In this document: positions 23,383 through 31,120 of the stretch, piece after piece
How the letters are laid out: every line of letters begins with the position of its first letter
Numbering within the stretch: the first letter of the stretch is position 1
NCBI GenBank assembly: GCA_031279555.1
Contig: JAITIK010000025.1
Location: 1 to 41,971, forward strand
Direction: 5' to 3'
Length of the DNA stretch: 41,971 nucleotides
Origin: Treponema sp.
GTDB taxonomy: Bacteria; Spirochaetota; Spirochaetia; Treponematales; Breznakiellaceae
Translations under genes and position numbers: made by a program
Notes under the pieces: generated by a model
The model's database searches: none
What the model was told of the DNA's origin: nothing
The model's input: only the letters and a program-made list of their open reading frames with translations

Positions 23383-26148
23383 TCACATAAATTCAAACAA
23401 ATCCGCGCCGCCAGCGTCCGGTTTTTGCTTGCGCAAGCGCTCTGCGCCACGTTCCACGCTCCGCGTCGCCCCCTGTTTAACCGCGCCGTTCCCAAGCAGC
23501 CGCTTCCACTCGTGTATCCGGTTAAGCGCGTCAAGCGGAGTGAGGGCGTTGATGTCCAGAGTCGCAATCTCGCGGATAATAGACGCTTGCCGTTTTGCGT
23601 CCGGGTCTTGGCCGGCGGCGGTGTTGGCGGCAGTGGCTGTTCGCGGCGCCGCCGACTGGGCGGAGACGCCTTGATCCCCCGCAACGCGCGTCTTTAGCGC
23701 CATTCTCAGCGCTGTTTCATCCGCTTGCAGGCGTTCCATGATGACTCTGGCGCGTTCAAGCGTTGGCGCGCTTAAACCGGCGAGACGGGCGGCGTGGAGA
23801 CCGTAGGATTCCGACGCCGCGCCGTCTTTGAGTTTTCTCAGGAAAACGAGCCCGCCTTCATTGTCAATCACTTCCATAGAACGGTTCGCCACACGCGGAT
23901 GCGTTATGGAGGAAAGCTCGTGGTAGTGGGTTGCGAAAAGCGTGCGGCATTGAATGGCGTCAAGGAGTTCCTCGCTTACAGCCCAGGCAATCGCAAGCCC
24001 GTCCTTCGTGCCGGTGCCGCGCCCCACCTCGTCCATGATGACCAAGCTTTTTTCCGTGGCCGTATGCAGGATGTAGGCGGTCTCGTTCATCTCAACCAAA
24101 AAGGTCGATTCGCCGCGGGCAAGATTGTCCGACGCTCCCACACGGCAGTAAATGCGGTCCACAAGCCCGACGCTCGCTTTTGCGGCAGGCACAAAACTCC
24201 CCATTTGCGCCATGATGACGATGAGCGCGGCTTGGCGGAGGTATGTCGACTTGCCCGCCATGTTCGGCCCCGTGATGAGCGCGAATGTAACGCCGTTCCG
24301 GTCAAGGTGTATGTCGTTGGGAATAAACTCGCCGTGCGGCAGATGGGACTCCACCACCGGGTGGCGGGATTCGGCGATGTGCAGATCGCATCCCTCATGC
24401 ATCTCAGGACGCGACCAAAGCCGGAGTGTCGCGGCGCGGGCGAGCGACTGAGCCGCGTCCATTTCGGCGATACGTGCGCTTGCGGCCATTAATTCGTTCA
24501 AACATGCCTTTGTTTTTTCCCGCAACTCAAAGAACAGTTTTTTTTCAAATTCAATTATCTCGCCGGAAGCCGAGTTGATGCCGGACTCAAGGCTCGCCAG
24601 CTTGTCTGTGGAAAACCGCTCCCCGTTGGCAAGCCCCTGCCGTTTGAAAAAGTACTTTGGCACCTTTGACAAATGATTGTTGGCAACCTCAAAATAGTAC
24701 CCAAGCAAGCGATTGTAGCGGATTTTGAGGGGAATGCCGGTCGCCTGCCGTTCTTCCTCCAGATACGCCTCAAGCATGCCGTGTCCGTTGTCCCGCAAGG
24801 CATGGAACTTGTCCAATTCCACGTTGTAGCCGCTCCGTATCAGGTTTCCTTCGGTAAGAAGGATGGACGGGTCTTCGCGCAAGCCGCGGGCAAGCATACC
24901 CCGCACATCATCCAGCAGGGCGCGTTGTTCTTTGGTGAAAGAGGACGCCGCGGCATGTTCAAATATGAAACCTTTGCACAACTCTTCAAGGGCTGAGAAA
25001 GAAACAAGCGCGTTCTTGATAGCAAGCATGTCTTTGCCATGCGCTTTATCCATGGCAAGACGGGACAAAAGCCGCTCAAGATCAGGCGTTTTTCCCAAAA
25101 TGTCCCGTATGCGCTCCAAGGTCTTCTGATTGCGGTAGAGGTTTTCCACCATATCAAGCCGCCGGTTTATGCCGGCGAGGTTCCGTAGCGGCTGCAAAAG
25201 GCGGCGTTTCAGCAGGCGGCGCCCCATTGCGGTACGGGTCTCGTCAAGCGTCTCCAACAACGAGAACCGGATGTCTCCGTCTTGCAAGTTTTTGATAAGC
25301 TCCAGATTGCGCTGACTCGACTCGTCTATACACACGAATTCACTATCGCTATAGAGGCGGATGGACGCAATGTGGGGAATAACGCCGTCAGAGGATGCGC
25401 CACCTGTAGTTTCATCAAGATAATCAAGCAACGCGCCCGCAGACAGCGCCTCCGGAGAATCGTCGTCAAGCCCGAATCCTTTCAAAGAGCCGAACTGCCG
25501 CTTGAGCCGCTTGACGCTTCGTTCCCGGTCAAAGAGCCAGTCCCCCCAGCGGTTGATCACCATACCGTTTCGCTCCTCAAACACAGCGGCGATGGCGTTG
25601 TCATGAAGCAACGATTCCTGGACTATGATTTCCCGCATTTGAAGGCGTTCAAGCTCTTGCCGTATTTTGTGCGCCGCGTCCTTGCAATCAAAAGAAGTGG
25701 CGTAAAAGTCCCCTGCGGAAACGTCAATATAGGCGAAAGAAAACACGCCGTCTTTGCCGCCGCCGTTTTTGCGGCATAGACACGCAAGGTAGTTGGAAGC
25801 TCCCTTGTCAAGGAAATCTTCATCAATGATGACGCCGGGTGTAACCACCTCCACCACCTTGCGTTCAATGAGGCCCTTGCCCGGCTCGGTAATCTGTTCG
25901 CAAACAGCCACTTTCTTTCCCAGTTTTAAGAGGCGGGCGATGTAAGAACGCGCCGCGTGATGCGGCACCCCGCACATGGGGATATTGTTTCTGCTCGTAA
26001 GCGTGAGGTTGAGCAAGCCGGAGACTTCCACCGCGTCATCGGCGAACATCTCGTAAAAGTCTCCCAGTCGAAAGAACAAAACCGCGCCTTTCTGTTCCTG
26101 TTTGATCCTGCGGTACTGATCGAGCATGGGCGTTTGAACATCTTTCAT
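23383..26148 (-). CDS. mutS: DNA mismatch repair protein MutS
   Basis: MutS finds base mismatches and small loops and starts repair with MutL. The 921-residue protein has the mismatch-reading wedge motif GDFYEMF near the start, connector and clamp regions, Walker A GPNMAGKST at 627-635, Walker B LVIMDEVGRGTG and the C-terminal helix-turn-helix region. Between about 840 and 885 there is a low-complexity Ala/Thr/Gln-rich linker before the dimerisation tail. It follows ompH by 48 bases; the ompH-mutS neighbourhood is also known in Treponema pallidum. Confidence 0.97.
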   Translation of the reverse strand: MKDVQTPMLDQYRRIKQEQKGAVLFFRLGDFYEMFADDAVEVSGLLNLTLTSRNNIPMCGVPHHAARSYIARLLKLGKKVAVCEQITEPGKGLIERKVVEVVTPGVIIDEDFLDKGASNYLACLCRKNGGGKDGVFSFAYIDVSAGDFYATSFDCKDAAHKIRQELERLQMREIIVQESLLHDNAIAAVFEERNGMVINRWGDWLFDRERSVKRLKRQFGSLKGFGLDDDSPEALSAGALLDYLDETTGGASSDGVIPHIASIRLYSDSEFVCIDESSQRNLELIKNLQDGDIRFSLLETLDETRTAMGRRLLKRRLLQPLRNLAGINRRLDMVENLYRNQKTLERIRDILGKTPDLERLLSRLAMDKAHGKDMLAIKNALVSFSALEELCKGFIFEHAAASSFTKEQRALLDDVRGMLARGLREDPSILLTEGNLIRSGYNVELDKFHALRDNGHGMLEAYLEEERQATGIPLKIRYNRLLGYYFEVANNHLSKVPKYFFKRQGLANGERFSTDKLASLESGINSASGEIIEFEKKLFFELREKTKACLNELMAASARIAEMDAAQSLARAATLRLWSRPEMHEGCDLHIAESRHPVVESHLPHGEFIPNDIHLDRNGVTFALITGPNMAGKSTYLRQAALIVIMAQMGSFVPAAKASVGLVDRIYCRVGASDNLARGESTFLVEMNETAYILHTATEKSLVIMDEVGRGTGTKDGLAIAWAVSEELLDAIQCRTLFATHYHELSSITHPRVANRSMEVIDNEGGLVFLRKLKDGAASESYGLHAARLAGLSAPTLERARVIMERLQADETALRMALKTRVAGDQGVSAQSAAPRTATAANTAAGQDPDAKRQASIIREIATLDINALTPLDALNRIHEWKRLLGNGAVKQGATRSVERGAERLRKQKPDAGGADLFEFM

Positions 26149-26196
26149 TTGTCTTGCCTGTTTTTTCTTATAGGAGACTCTGATCTGAGCGACCCG

Positions 26197-26715
26197 CTAC
26201 CGTTTTGAGCGCAGATTTTCAATAAGTTTTTGCGTAATATCCACCGAAGCGCTGTACCAGATTATCCCCTGCATCTTAATATCAAGCACCATGGTATAGC
26301 CTTCGCTTTCAGCGATGTAACGGATTTCGTTATTCACCTGTTGCCAAAAGGCGTTGGATTGCGTAAGCTGGGTTCTCTGATACTCAAGCTCCGCGCGAAC
26401 CGTCCTCTCGTACTCCTGCAAGTACTCCTGCTGCCTAAGGACCTCGTTTCTCAACCGCAACGCCTCTTCCGTATCCCCCCTGTTCTGGGCTTCGTACAAC
26501 GACTGTTTCAGAGCCGTAAAAGCTTTTGCTTTTTGTTCCAAGTCTCTTTGAACCTTGGTTTTCTGGTCTTCATAATCCCGATACGACTTGGAATCTCTAA
26601 AAAACGCCGTAGTCACCTTCTCCAGATCGACTACCGCAAAACGGGTGAGTTGCTGCGCTTCCGCCTGCGTAAGCAATGCGGCGAAAAGCAAAAAGGACGC
26701 CAGCCATTTTTTCAT
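26197..26715 (-). CDS. ompH: OmpH/Skp family periplasmic chaperone
   Basis: Skp holds unfolded outer-membrane proteins in the periplasm until the BAM complex inserts them. The 172-residue product has a signal peptide (MKKWLASFLLFAALLTQAEAQ), the family start FAVVDLEKVTTAFFRDSKSYRDYE, a long coiled-coil arm (about 50-120, rich in Q, E and R) and a final beta segment EGYTMVLDI. In treponemes bamA normally lies directly upstream, but here the upstream DNA is a decayed island. Confidence 0.93.
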   Translation of the reverse strand: MKKWLASFLLFAALLTQAEAQQLTRFAVVDLEKVTTAFFRDSKSYRDYEDQKTKVQRDLEQKAKAFTALKQSLYEAQNRGDTEEALRLRNEVLRQQEYLQEYERTVRAELEYQRTQLTQSNAFWQQVNNEIRYIAESEGYTMVLDIKMQGIIWYSASVDITQKLIENLRSKR

Positions 26716-27249
26716 GCATTTACCTCTTTTCTTCTGACTTCTTTATCCCTGCGTGATCGTCCAGCGAGGCGGCGCCTCGCTGGACGCCACCCACAGGCCG
26801 CGTTTCTGGACGAATTTCCAAAAGAGCGAATTATCCTGGGTCAACTCGCTCTTTCCTTATTAATCTATCTTCAAACGTGTTTTTTTTCAATACAGGCAAG
26901 AGGAAAAACGGGCTTTGGATCGCTTTTCTCAACGCTTTTTAAAAAACCCCGTCACATCAGAATGGTTGAGGATCATAAACGGCGTAAAAACTCACGGAAG
27001 AATGATGCGCACCATAAGGCGCCAGACAGTCGGCTTGCCGGGAAGCGGTTGCTCCAGCAAGGCGGATTTCCCAAAAATGTCGCTCCGCGCATTTTGGGAA
27101 AGGCTCGTGTTTTAAGACATATTTATGAGGCGGCAAGCCTTAGAAAAAAACGGCAGGCGCCAAATTTCTCGATAAATGTTTATCGCTAAATTCGGCGCTT
27201 GAGGATATTTGCGTTACCGTAGCCCTTACGGAGAGGCGTTAGCCCCGAA
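26716..27249. repeat. non-coding stretch with several hairpins upstream of ompH
   Basis: No gene is supported. Inverted repeats seen: 26758-26786 (13-base perfect arms, loop GGC); 26821-26854 (AAAGAGCGA..TCGCTCTTT); about 27068-27099 (TTCCCAAAA..TTTTGGGAA); 27162-27191 (CGATAAA..TTTATCG within AATTT..AAATT); and 27210-27255, a three-arm shape closed by TGCGTT..AACGCA. Fragments of open frame on either strand do not resemble a protein. The 5' region and promoter of ompH must lie here. Confidence 0.4.
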
Positions 27250-28313
27250 ACGCATACAGATTTGTCGTATAGCAAAGGACAAACAACGGCGGCTGGCTTA
27301 TCAAGATTATTAGGGGAGGAAATAAGCCGTGATAAAACAACCAGATTTTTATCATCTGAGACTTTTGATGAGAAGGCGTAGTGGAAGAAGGTAAAAAAGT
27401 GGCGCGGGCGTACGGACATGAAGAAGCTCGCCTGATATTAACAGTGCGATAATAGAGAAACCGTATATGGATGGGAATGAAATCGTCTGCTGGCGTTACG
27501 GTCATAAGAGAAACAGGGCAATGAAAGGGAGCAATTCACCGACGGCTTTTTATGTGGCGGAAAATGAGAGGGAAAGCCTGCGGGCGCCAATTGGACGCCG
27601 GGTTATAGCCAAGAGCGAAGAAAATATAAGGATGAGAAGAGCGGAGAGACAAAAAGAAAAAGCCCGCTTGCAAAGAACGAAATGACACGGGAGATGATAC
27701 GGCGGTATAAGCGAAACGTGGTGGAATGCAAGCGTATAACGACGGATTCGCGGCGTTCATCTGCGGAAACCATGAGATGTATCAATAAACGGAAAAAGGC
27801 GTTCATATTTGAGATGAAAGAGAGCCGGGAAGCGACAACGAGTGAGGAGGATCGGGAGAAAGGTCAATTTTAAAGGTTGAATCAGATAAAAGCGCCGGAA
27901 GAGGGGGCCTGTGAAAGCGCGGATAAAAGATTTGCAGTTTCCTGCGATGTTATTCAAACGGGTCTTTAGAAACAAAGACGGAACAGAGGGGATGCGGTTT
28001 TTGGCGTCGAATGACGAAACCTAAACAGACGGCCAATATAAAACACTCTGCAAAAAACGGCGGGATGTGAAAGAGTGTCACAAAAGTCTTAAACAAAATG
28101 CATCGATAGGCAATTCGCCAGCCCATAATGAAAAGACGCAAAGCGGCCATATTTGCGGCGCTATATGGGTATAGCGACTTGGAAATATTGAAACTAGCAT
28201 CTGGATTTATTCATTTTGCGATAAAAACAAAAATTTATATGACTGCGATGCAAACCGCTATGACAGCTTTTGGGGGTCTTTGGAAACACACGGAAAAACT
28301 TGCTTTTGCGTAA
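27250..28313 (+). pseudogene. dead DDE transposase of an insertion sequence (IS4/IS701-like)
   Basis: The plus strand holds a nearly full-length but broken transposase. Fragments in shifting frames follow the order of an intact family member: TTAAGLSRLLGEEISRDKTT (about 27280), WKKVKK after an in-frame TAG, MDGNEIVCWRYGHKRNR (27467), AFYVAENERES, APIGRRVIAKSEE, KKAFIFEMKESRE and SEEDREKGQF (about 27790-27870), RVFRNKDGTEGMRFLASNDET followed by TAA at 28021, then CHKSLKQNASIGNSPAH, and, one frame over, HIFAALYGYSDLEILKLASGF and KTKIYMTAMQ. At least two internal stops and three frame changes are visible. The second catalytic Asp sits in TTDSRR and the Glu before the CHKSLKQ segment is kept. It cannot encode a working protein. 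Family naming is from memory of related sequences. Confidence 0.85.
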
Positions 28314-28566
28314 CATGACGTATTAAATAAATAAAGCTGGTAAATATTGGAATGATGAGAATGTTAAATTAATTGAAAAGATTGTTGTTATTACTCGATT
28401 AGAAAAAGATGATAACATTAATCTAATTGAAAATAAAAGTGGAGTAAAATTCATTGTATGCCGGATAATCGGGATATTTGCGTTATTGGCGGCGCAAAAA
28501 TCTACAAATGCAACGGGTTGCTGGCTGTGGCGGAAGGTGGCGCCAGCCAAAACAATCCAAATGTAA
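28314..28566 (+). other. AT-rich fragment with an orphan open frame
   Basis: Bases 28319-28460 are strongly AT-rich compared with the window. A frame open from 28327 to 28566 reads WNDENVKLIEKIVVITRLEKDDNINLIEN in its AT-rich part, with I/N/K-heavy usage unlike the neighbours, then turns GC-rich. It has no start codon or ribosome-binding site. It may be the distal end of the insertion sequence or a separate foreign scrap. Confidence 0.4.
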
Positions 28567-28729
28567 ACGCAGAAGTGTCCGTCATCTTTATAAGACAGCA
28601 AGCGGCGGACAACGGGTTTTGTGGTCTGCTGTCTGGCCGTTGCCGACTGCTGTCTTTTTTTATCTGCCGTCTGGCATGTTGTGTTCCCTGTATTTGTTGG
28701 CTGTCGCTTGTAGCCTGTAGCAGCCGCTT

Positions 28730-28876
28730 GTGGCTCATGTAGTGTATCCGCGTGTCTTCGTCGGTTATGGACAGATCATGTTTGCGGCGCCAGAAATCCG
28801 GCTGTACGGGCAGTTGCTCCAGTTTGTCGTAAAAATATTTGCGGCCGCGCGCCGCGACTTTCAGATCGCGGCGCGG
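28730..28876 (-). pseudogene. duplicated fragment of the phosphoribosyltransferase gene
   Basis: This 147-base block repeats bases 28975-29121 of the intact gene at an offset of exactly 245 bases, without gaps and with ten differences. It keeps the reading frame for PRRDLKVA...KYFYDKLEQLP...QPDFW.RKHDLSITDEDT.IHYMSH, but lacks the start, the PRPP site and the true C-terminus. All ten differences are transitions with G/C in this copy and A/T in the intact gene. Confidence 0.85.
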
Positions 28877-28884
28877 GTTGAAAA

Positions 28885-29487
28885 TCAGCCCAAGGACTTG
28901 AGCGCCTCGCGCAATTCTGGGTCCTGCTTGTAATAGTGGTCTTCCAGTTCCTGCGGCGATAAACCTATGAGTTCGTGGCTCATGTAGTGTATCCACGTGT
29001 CTTCGTCGGTTATGGACAGATCATGTTTGCGACACCAGAAATCCGGCTGTATGGGCAGTTGCTCCAGTTTGTCGTAAAAATATTTGTAGTCATGCACCGC
29101 GACTTTCAGATCGCGGCGCGGAATGCCTTTCTCAAGAATGATCTCGGCGAGAAAATTCACCGTGCGCCCTGAATCGAAAATATCGTCAATCAAAAGCACT
29201 TTGTCCCCAATGCGAAGATGCGCCGGATCGTATGTCCAGCCTTCCACTTTTATATTTTCCGAAGCTCGGACATCGGTGTAGGAACGGGCGACAACCGCCG
29301 CATAGTACACCGGTCTGCCGCTCTTGCGTATCGTCTTGAAATATTCGCTTATTACATTCCCCATATAGGCGCCGCCTCTCAGGGAGACGTAGATGACGTC
29401 AGGAATAAATCCCTCGTTGCAAATACGGCAGGCCAGCTTAAGCGCGTTATTCCGCACCACGTCATAGGGAAGAAATTCTTTGTACAT
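28885..29487 (-). CDS. phosphoribosyltransferase (hypoxanthine/xanthine type)
   Basis: Type I phosphoribosyltransferases join a purine base to PRPP in salvage. The 200-residue product has the PRPP-binding motif VLLIDDIFDSGRTV (acidic pair at residues 101-102), the PPi-loop region YVSLRGGAYMG near residue 34-43 and a hydrophobic core in between. The C-terminal part (about 125-200, WCRKHDLSITDEDTWIHYMSHEL) is an extension that helps to shape the base site in xanthine/guanine-type enzymes, but the base cannot be fixed by eye. The gene sits alone on the minus strand, facing the decayed island, and part of its C-terminal region is duplicated downstream. Confidence 0.88.
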   Translation of the reverse strand: MYKEFLPYDVVRNNALKLACRICNEGFIPDVIYVSLRGGAYMGNVISEYFKTIRKSGRPVYYAAVVARSYTDVRASENIKVEGWTYDPAHLRIGDKVLLIDDIFDSGRTVNFLAEIILEKGIPRRDLKVAVHDYKYFYDKLEQLPIQPDFWCRKHDLSITDEDTWIHYMSHELIGLSPQELEDHYYKQDPELREALKSLG

Positions 29488-29514
29488 AAAAAGCCTTCTT
29501 TTAATTAAGATTTA

Positions 29515-29630
29515 TTGACATTTCGCCGATTATAAATTATCGGCGGTAAGACGGTGCGGAACATGAGATTCCGGCTTGATGATACTCATTGAGCCATCCC
29601 AGACATCCAGCCGCACCGTCTTTTTTATAA
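29515..29630 (+). ncRNA. structured leader or small RNA ending in a terminator
   Basis: A TTGACA box (29515-29520) is followed by TATAAA/TATCGG, badly or barely spaced. Then comes a long hairpin with 12-base perfect arms at 29548-29559 and 29611-29622 and T6 directly after (29621-29626), a clear rho-independent terminator on the plus strand. The 51-base loop can form inner stems (ATGAG..CTCAT and GGCT..AGCC). The end lies 110 bases before the DUF4105 gene. It could be a small RNA or an attenuator; it matches no riboswitch class I know. A minus-strand open frame here is not convincing. Confidence 0.45.
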
Positions 29631-29739
29631 CTACGCTACACGTATAGATATATGTTATACACAATATGGGATGATTTTGCAACACATGAAGCGCCGCGCT
29701 TCCTATTGTCATAATTAAGAAAATAGTAGATAATAACCC

Positions 29740-31068
29740 ATGTTTCAACCCTTAAAAGCAACGAAGATCGCCATAGCGGTTCTCGCTTTCTTCGCGGGCG
29801 CATCTATGCTGTGTACGCAACGGACGCTTCTTGCGCAGGACAGCCCTGACGCAAGCCGGCGAAACGACAGGTTGACCGATAGGTTTACCATAAAAATAGC
29901 CGTTTTAGGGCCGGGAGACGAAGTTTTTTTCTGGTGGGGACATCTTGCCCTCATTATAGAAGATAGTGTTACGGGCGCCCAGACATTCTACGATTGGGGC
30001 GTCTTCTCCTTTGAGAGTGAAGATTTTTTCAAAAATTTCGCTTTTGGCAGGCTTATCTATTTGTGCGCCGCGTCTTCCGCCAAACGCAACTTTGACCGGT
30101 ATATCCAAACCAACCGCGATATAGTAGTATACACGCTCGATCTTTCGCCTGAAACAAAAGAAGAGATACGACGGTTTGCGGAAAACAACATCCGTCCTGA
30201 AAATCGCAACTATTACTACCACCATTTCAAAGACAACTGTTCGACCCGCATTCGGGACATTCTTGACATGGCGGTGGACGGGCAGTTCAAGGCGGCTTTC
30301 GGCGACGCGTCCGGACGGTATACGTTGCGCCAGCATGTCAGACGGCACACCTGGTTCTCGCCGTTTTTCGACTGGTTTCTCAATGTTCTCATGGGACAGG
30401 ACATTGACGTTCCTCTCACCGTGTGGCAGGAGATGTTTCTGCCTGCCGAAGTCGGGAGCCGCATCGCCGATTTCACCTATGTTGACAAAGACGGCGCCAC
30501 GCGAAAGCTGGTGTCTTCCGTTGAGACGCTTAACAAAGCCGTCAATCGTCCGTCGGTTCTAGACAAACCGCGCAGACAGTGGATCCGCGAGTTCGTTTTG
30601 GGTGTTTTTATCGCTTTTTCACTCGTTTTTTTCGATATGCTGCAAAAAACCAAACCTCGTCTGGGGCGATGCTTGTGGGGTTTGAGTCAAAGCGTTCTGG
30701 GGTTGTTTTTTGGCGTTGTAGGGCTTATTCTCTTTTTTATGACTTTCTTCACCAATCACGATTATACGTATCACAACGCGAACATCATCTATATGAATCC
30801 GCTTTGGTTCATAGCCGCAGTGTCGGGCGTCATCTACGCTCTTGCCAAGTCCGAGAAGAAACGCTTTATAACGCTGCATATCCTTCGCGCCTTTTGGACA
30901 TATGTGTTTTTAGGCGTCCTCCTCACCATGGTTATAAAGCTGTTTCCCGGCTTTTACCAGCAGAATCAGGTTACGCAAGCCTTGGTGTCGCCCTTTGCGT
31001 TTGTATTGAGTTTTGCGGGAGGCTGGATTAAGCGGACGGCCAAGCGTGAGCCGCTTGACTGCAAATAG
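29740..31068 (+). CDS. DUF4105 / Lnb-like membrane protein
   Basis: The 442-residue product has a signal or anchor segment (about 8-32), a periplasmic domain (about 45-250) and about five membrane segments at the C-terminal end (about 285-435). The domain has the DUF4105 pattern: WWGHLALIIED with His68, YDWGVFSFESEDFFKNFAFGRLIY, and YYYHHFKDNCSTRIRDIL with Cys167. This domain is shared with Lnb, the lipoprotein N-acyltransferase of Bacteroides, whose essential His and Cys are in the matching positions as far as I recall. A role in lipoprotein acylation or another acyl or peptidase-type reaction is inferred only. It stands alone, converging on the ABC-transporter operon. Confidence 0.85.
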   Translation: MFQPLKATKIAIAVLAFFAGASMLCTQRTLLAQDSPDASRRNDRLTDRFTIKIAVLGPGDEVFFWWGHLALIIEDSVTGAQTFYDWGVFSFESEDFFKNFAFGRLIYLCAASSAKRNFDRYIQTNRDIVVYTLDLSPETKEEIRRFAENNIRPENRNYYYHHFKDNCSTRIRDILDMAVDGQFKAAFGDASGRYTLRQHVRRHTWFSPFFDWFLNVLMGQDIDVPLTVWQEMFLPAEVGSRIADFTYVDKDGATRKLVSSVETLNKAVNRPSVLDKPRRQWIREFVLGVFIAFSLVFFDMLQKTKPRLGRCLWGLSQSVLGLFFGVVGLILFFMTFFTNHDYTYHNANIIYMNPLWFIAAVSGVIYALAKSEKKRFITLHILRAFWTYVFLGVLLTMVIKLFPGFYQQNQVTQALVSPFAFVLSFAGGWIKRTAKREPLDCK

Positions 31069-31083
31069 CGGACTCCAGATAAG

Positions 31084-31108
31084 AAAAGCCGTTCAATGAA
31101 CGGCTTTT
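31084..31108. terminator. bidirectional terminator between convergent genes
   Basis: Perfect 11-base arms (31084-31094 and 31098-31108) with loop AAT. The arms begin with AAAA and end with TTTT, so on either strand the GC-rich stem AGCCGTTC is followed by T4. It separates the DUF4105 gene (+) from the solute-binding protein gene (-). Confidence 0.8.
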
Positions 31109-31120
31109 ACGGTAAAAATC

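Noticed and set aside
26230-27189. Long plus-strand open frame of 319 codons
   Set aside because: It runs antisense through ompH, which has a clear signal peptide and family pattern, and then through hairpin-rich non-coding DNA. Its translation is basic and resembles nothing.
28502-28996. Minus-strand frame of 164 codons
   Set aside because: It joins part of the true phosphoribosyltransferase end, the duplicated fragment and unrelated sequence in another frame. It is treated as a pseudogene fragment instead.
29530-29748. Minus-strand frame of 72 codons ending in DGSMSIIKPESHVPHRL
   Set aside because: The peptide looks faintly like a transposase tail, but it is antisense to the terminator hairpin, has no ribosome-binding site and cannot be tied to a family by eye.
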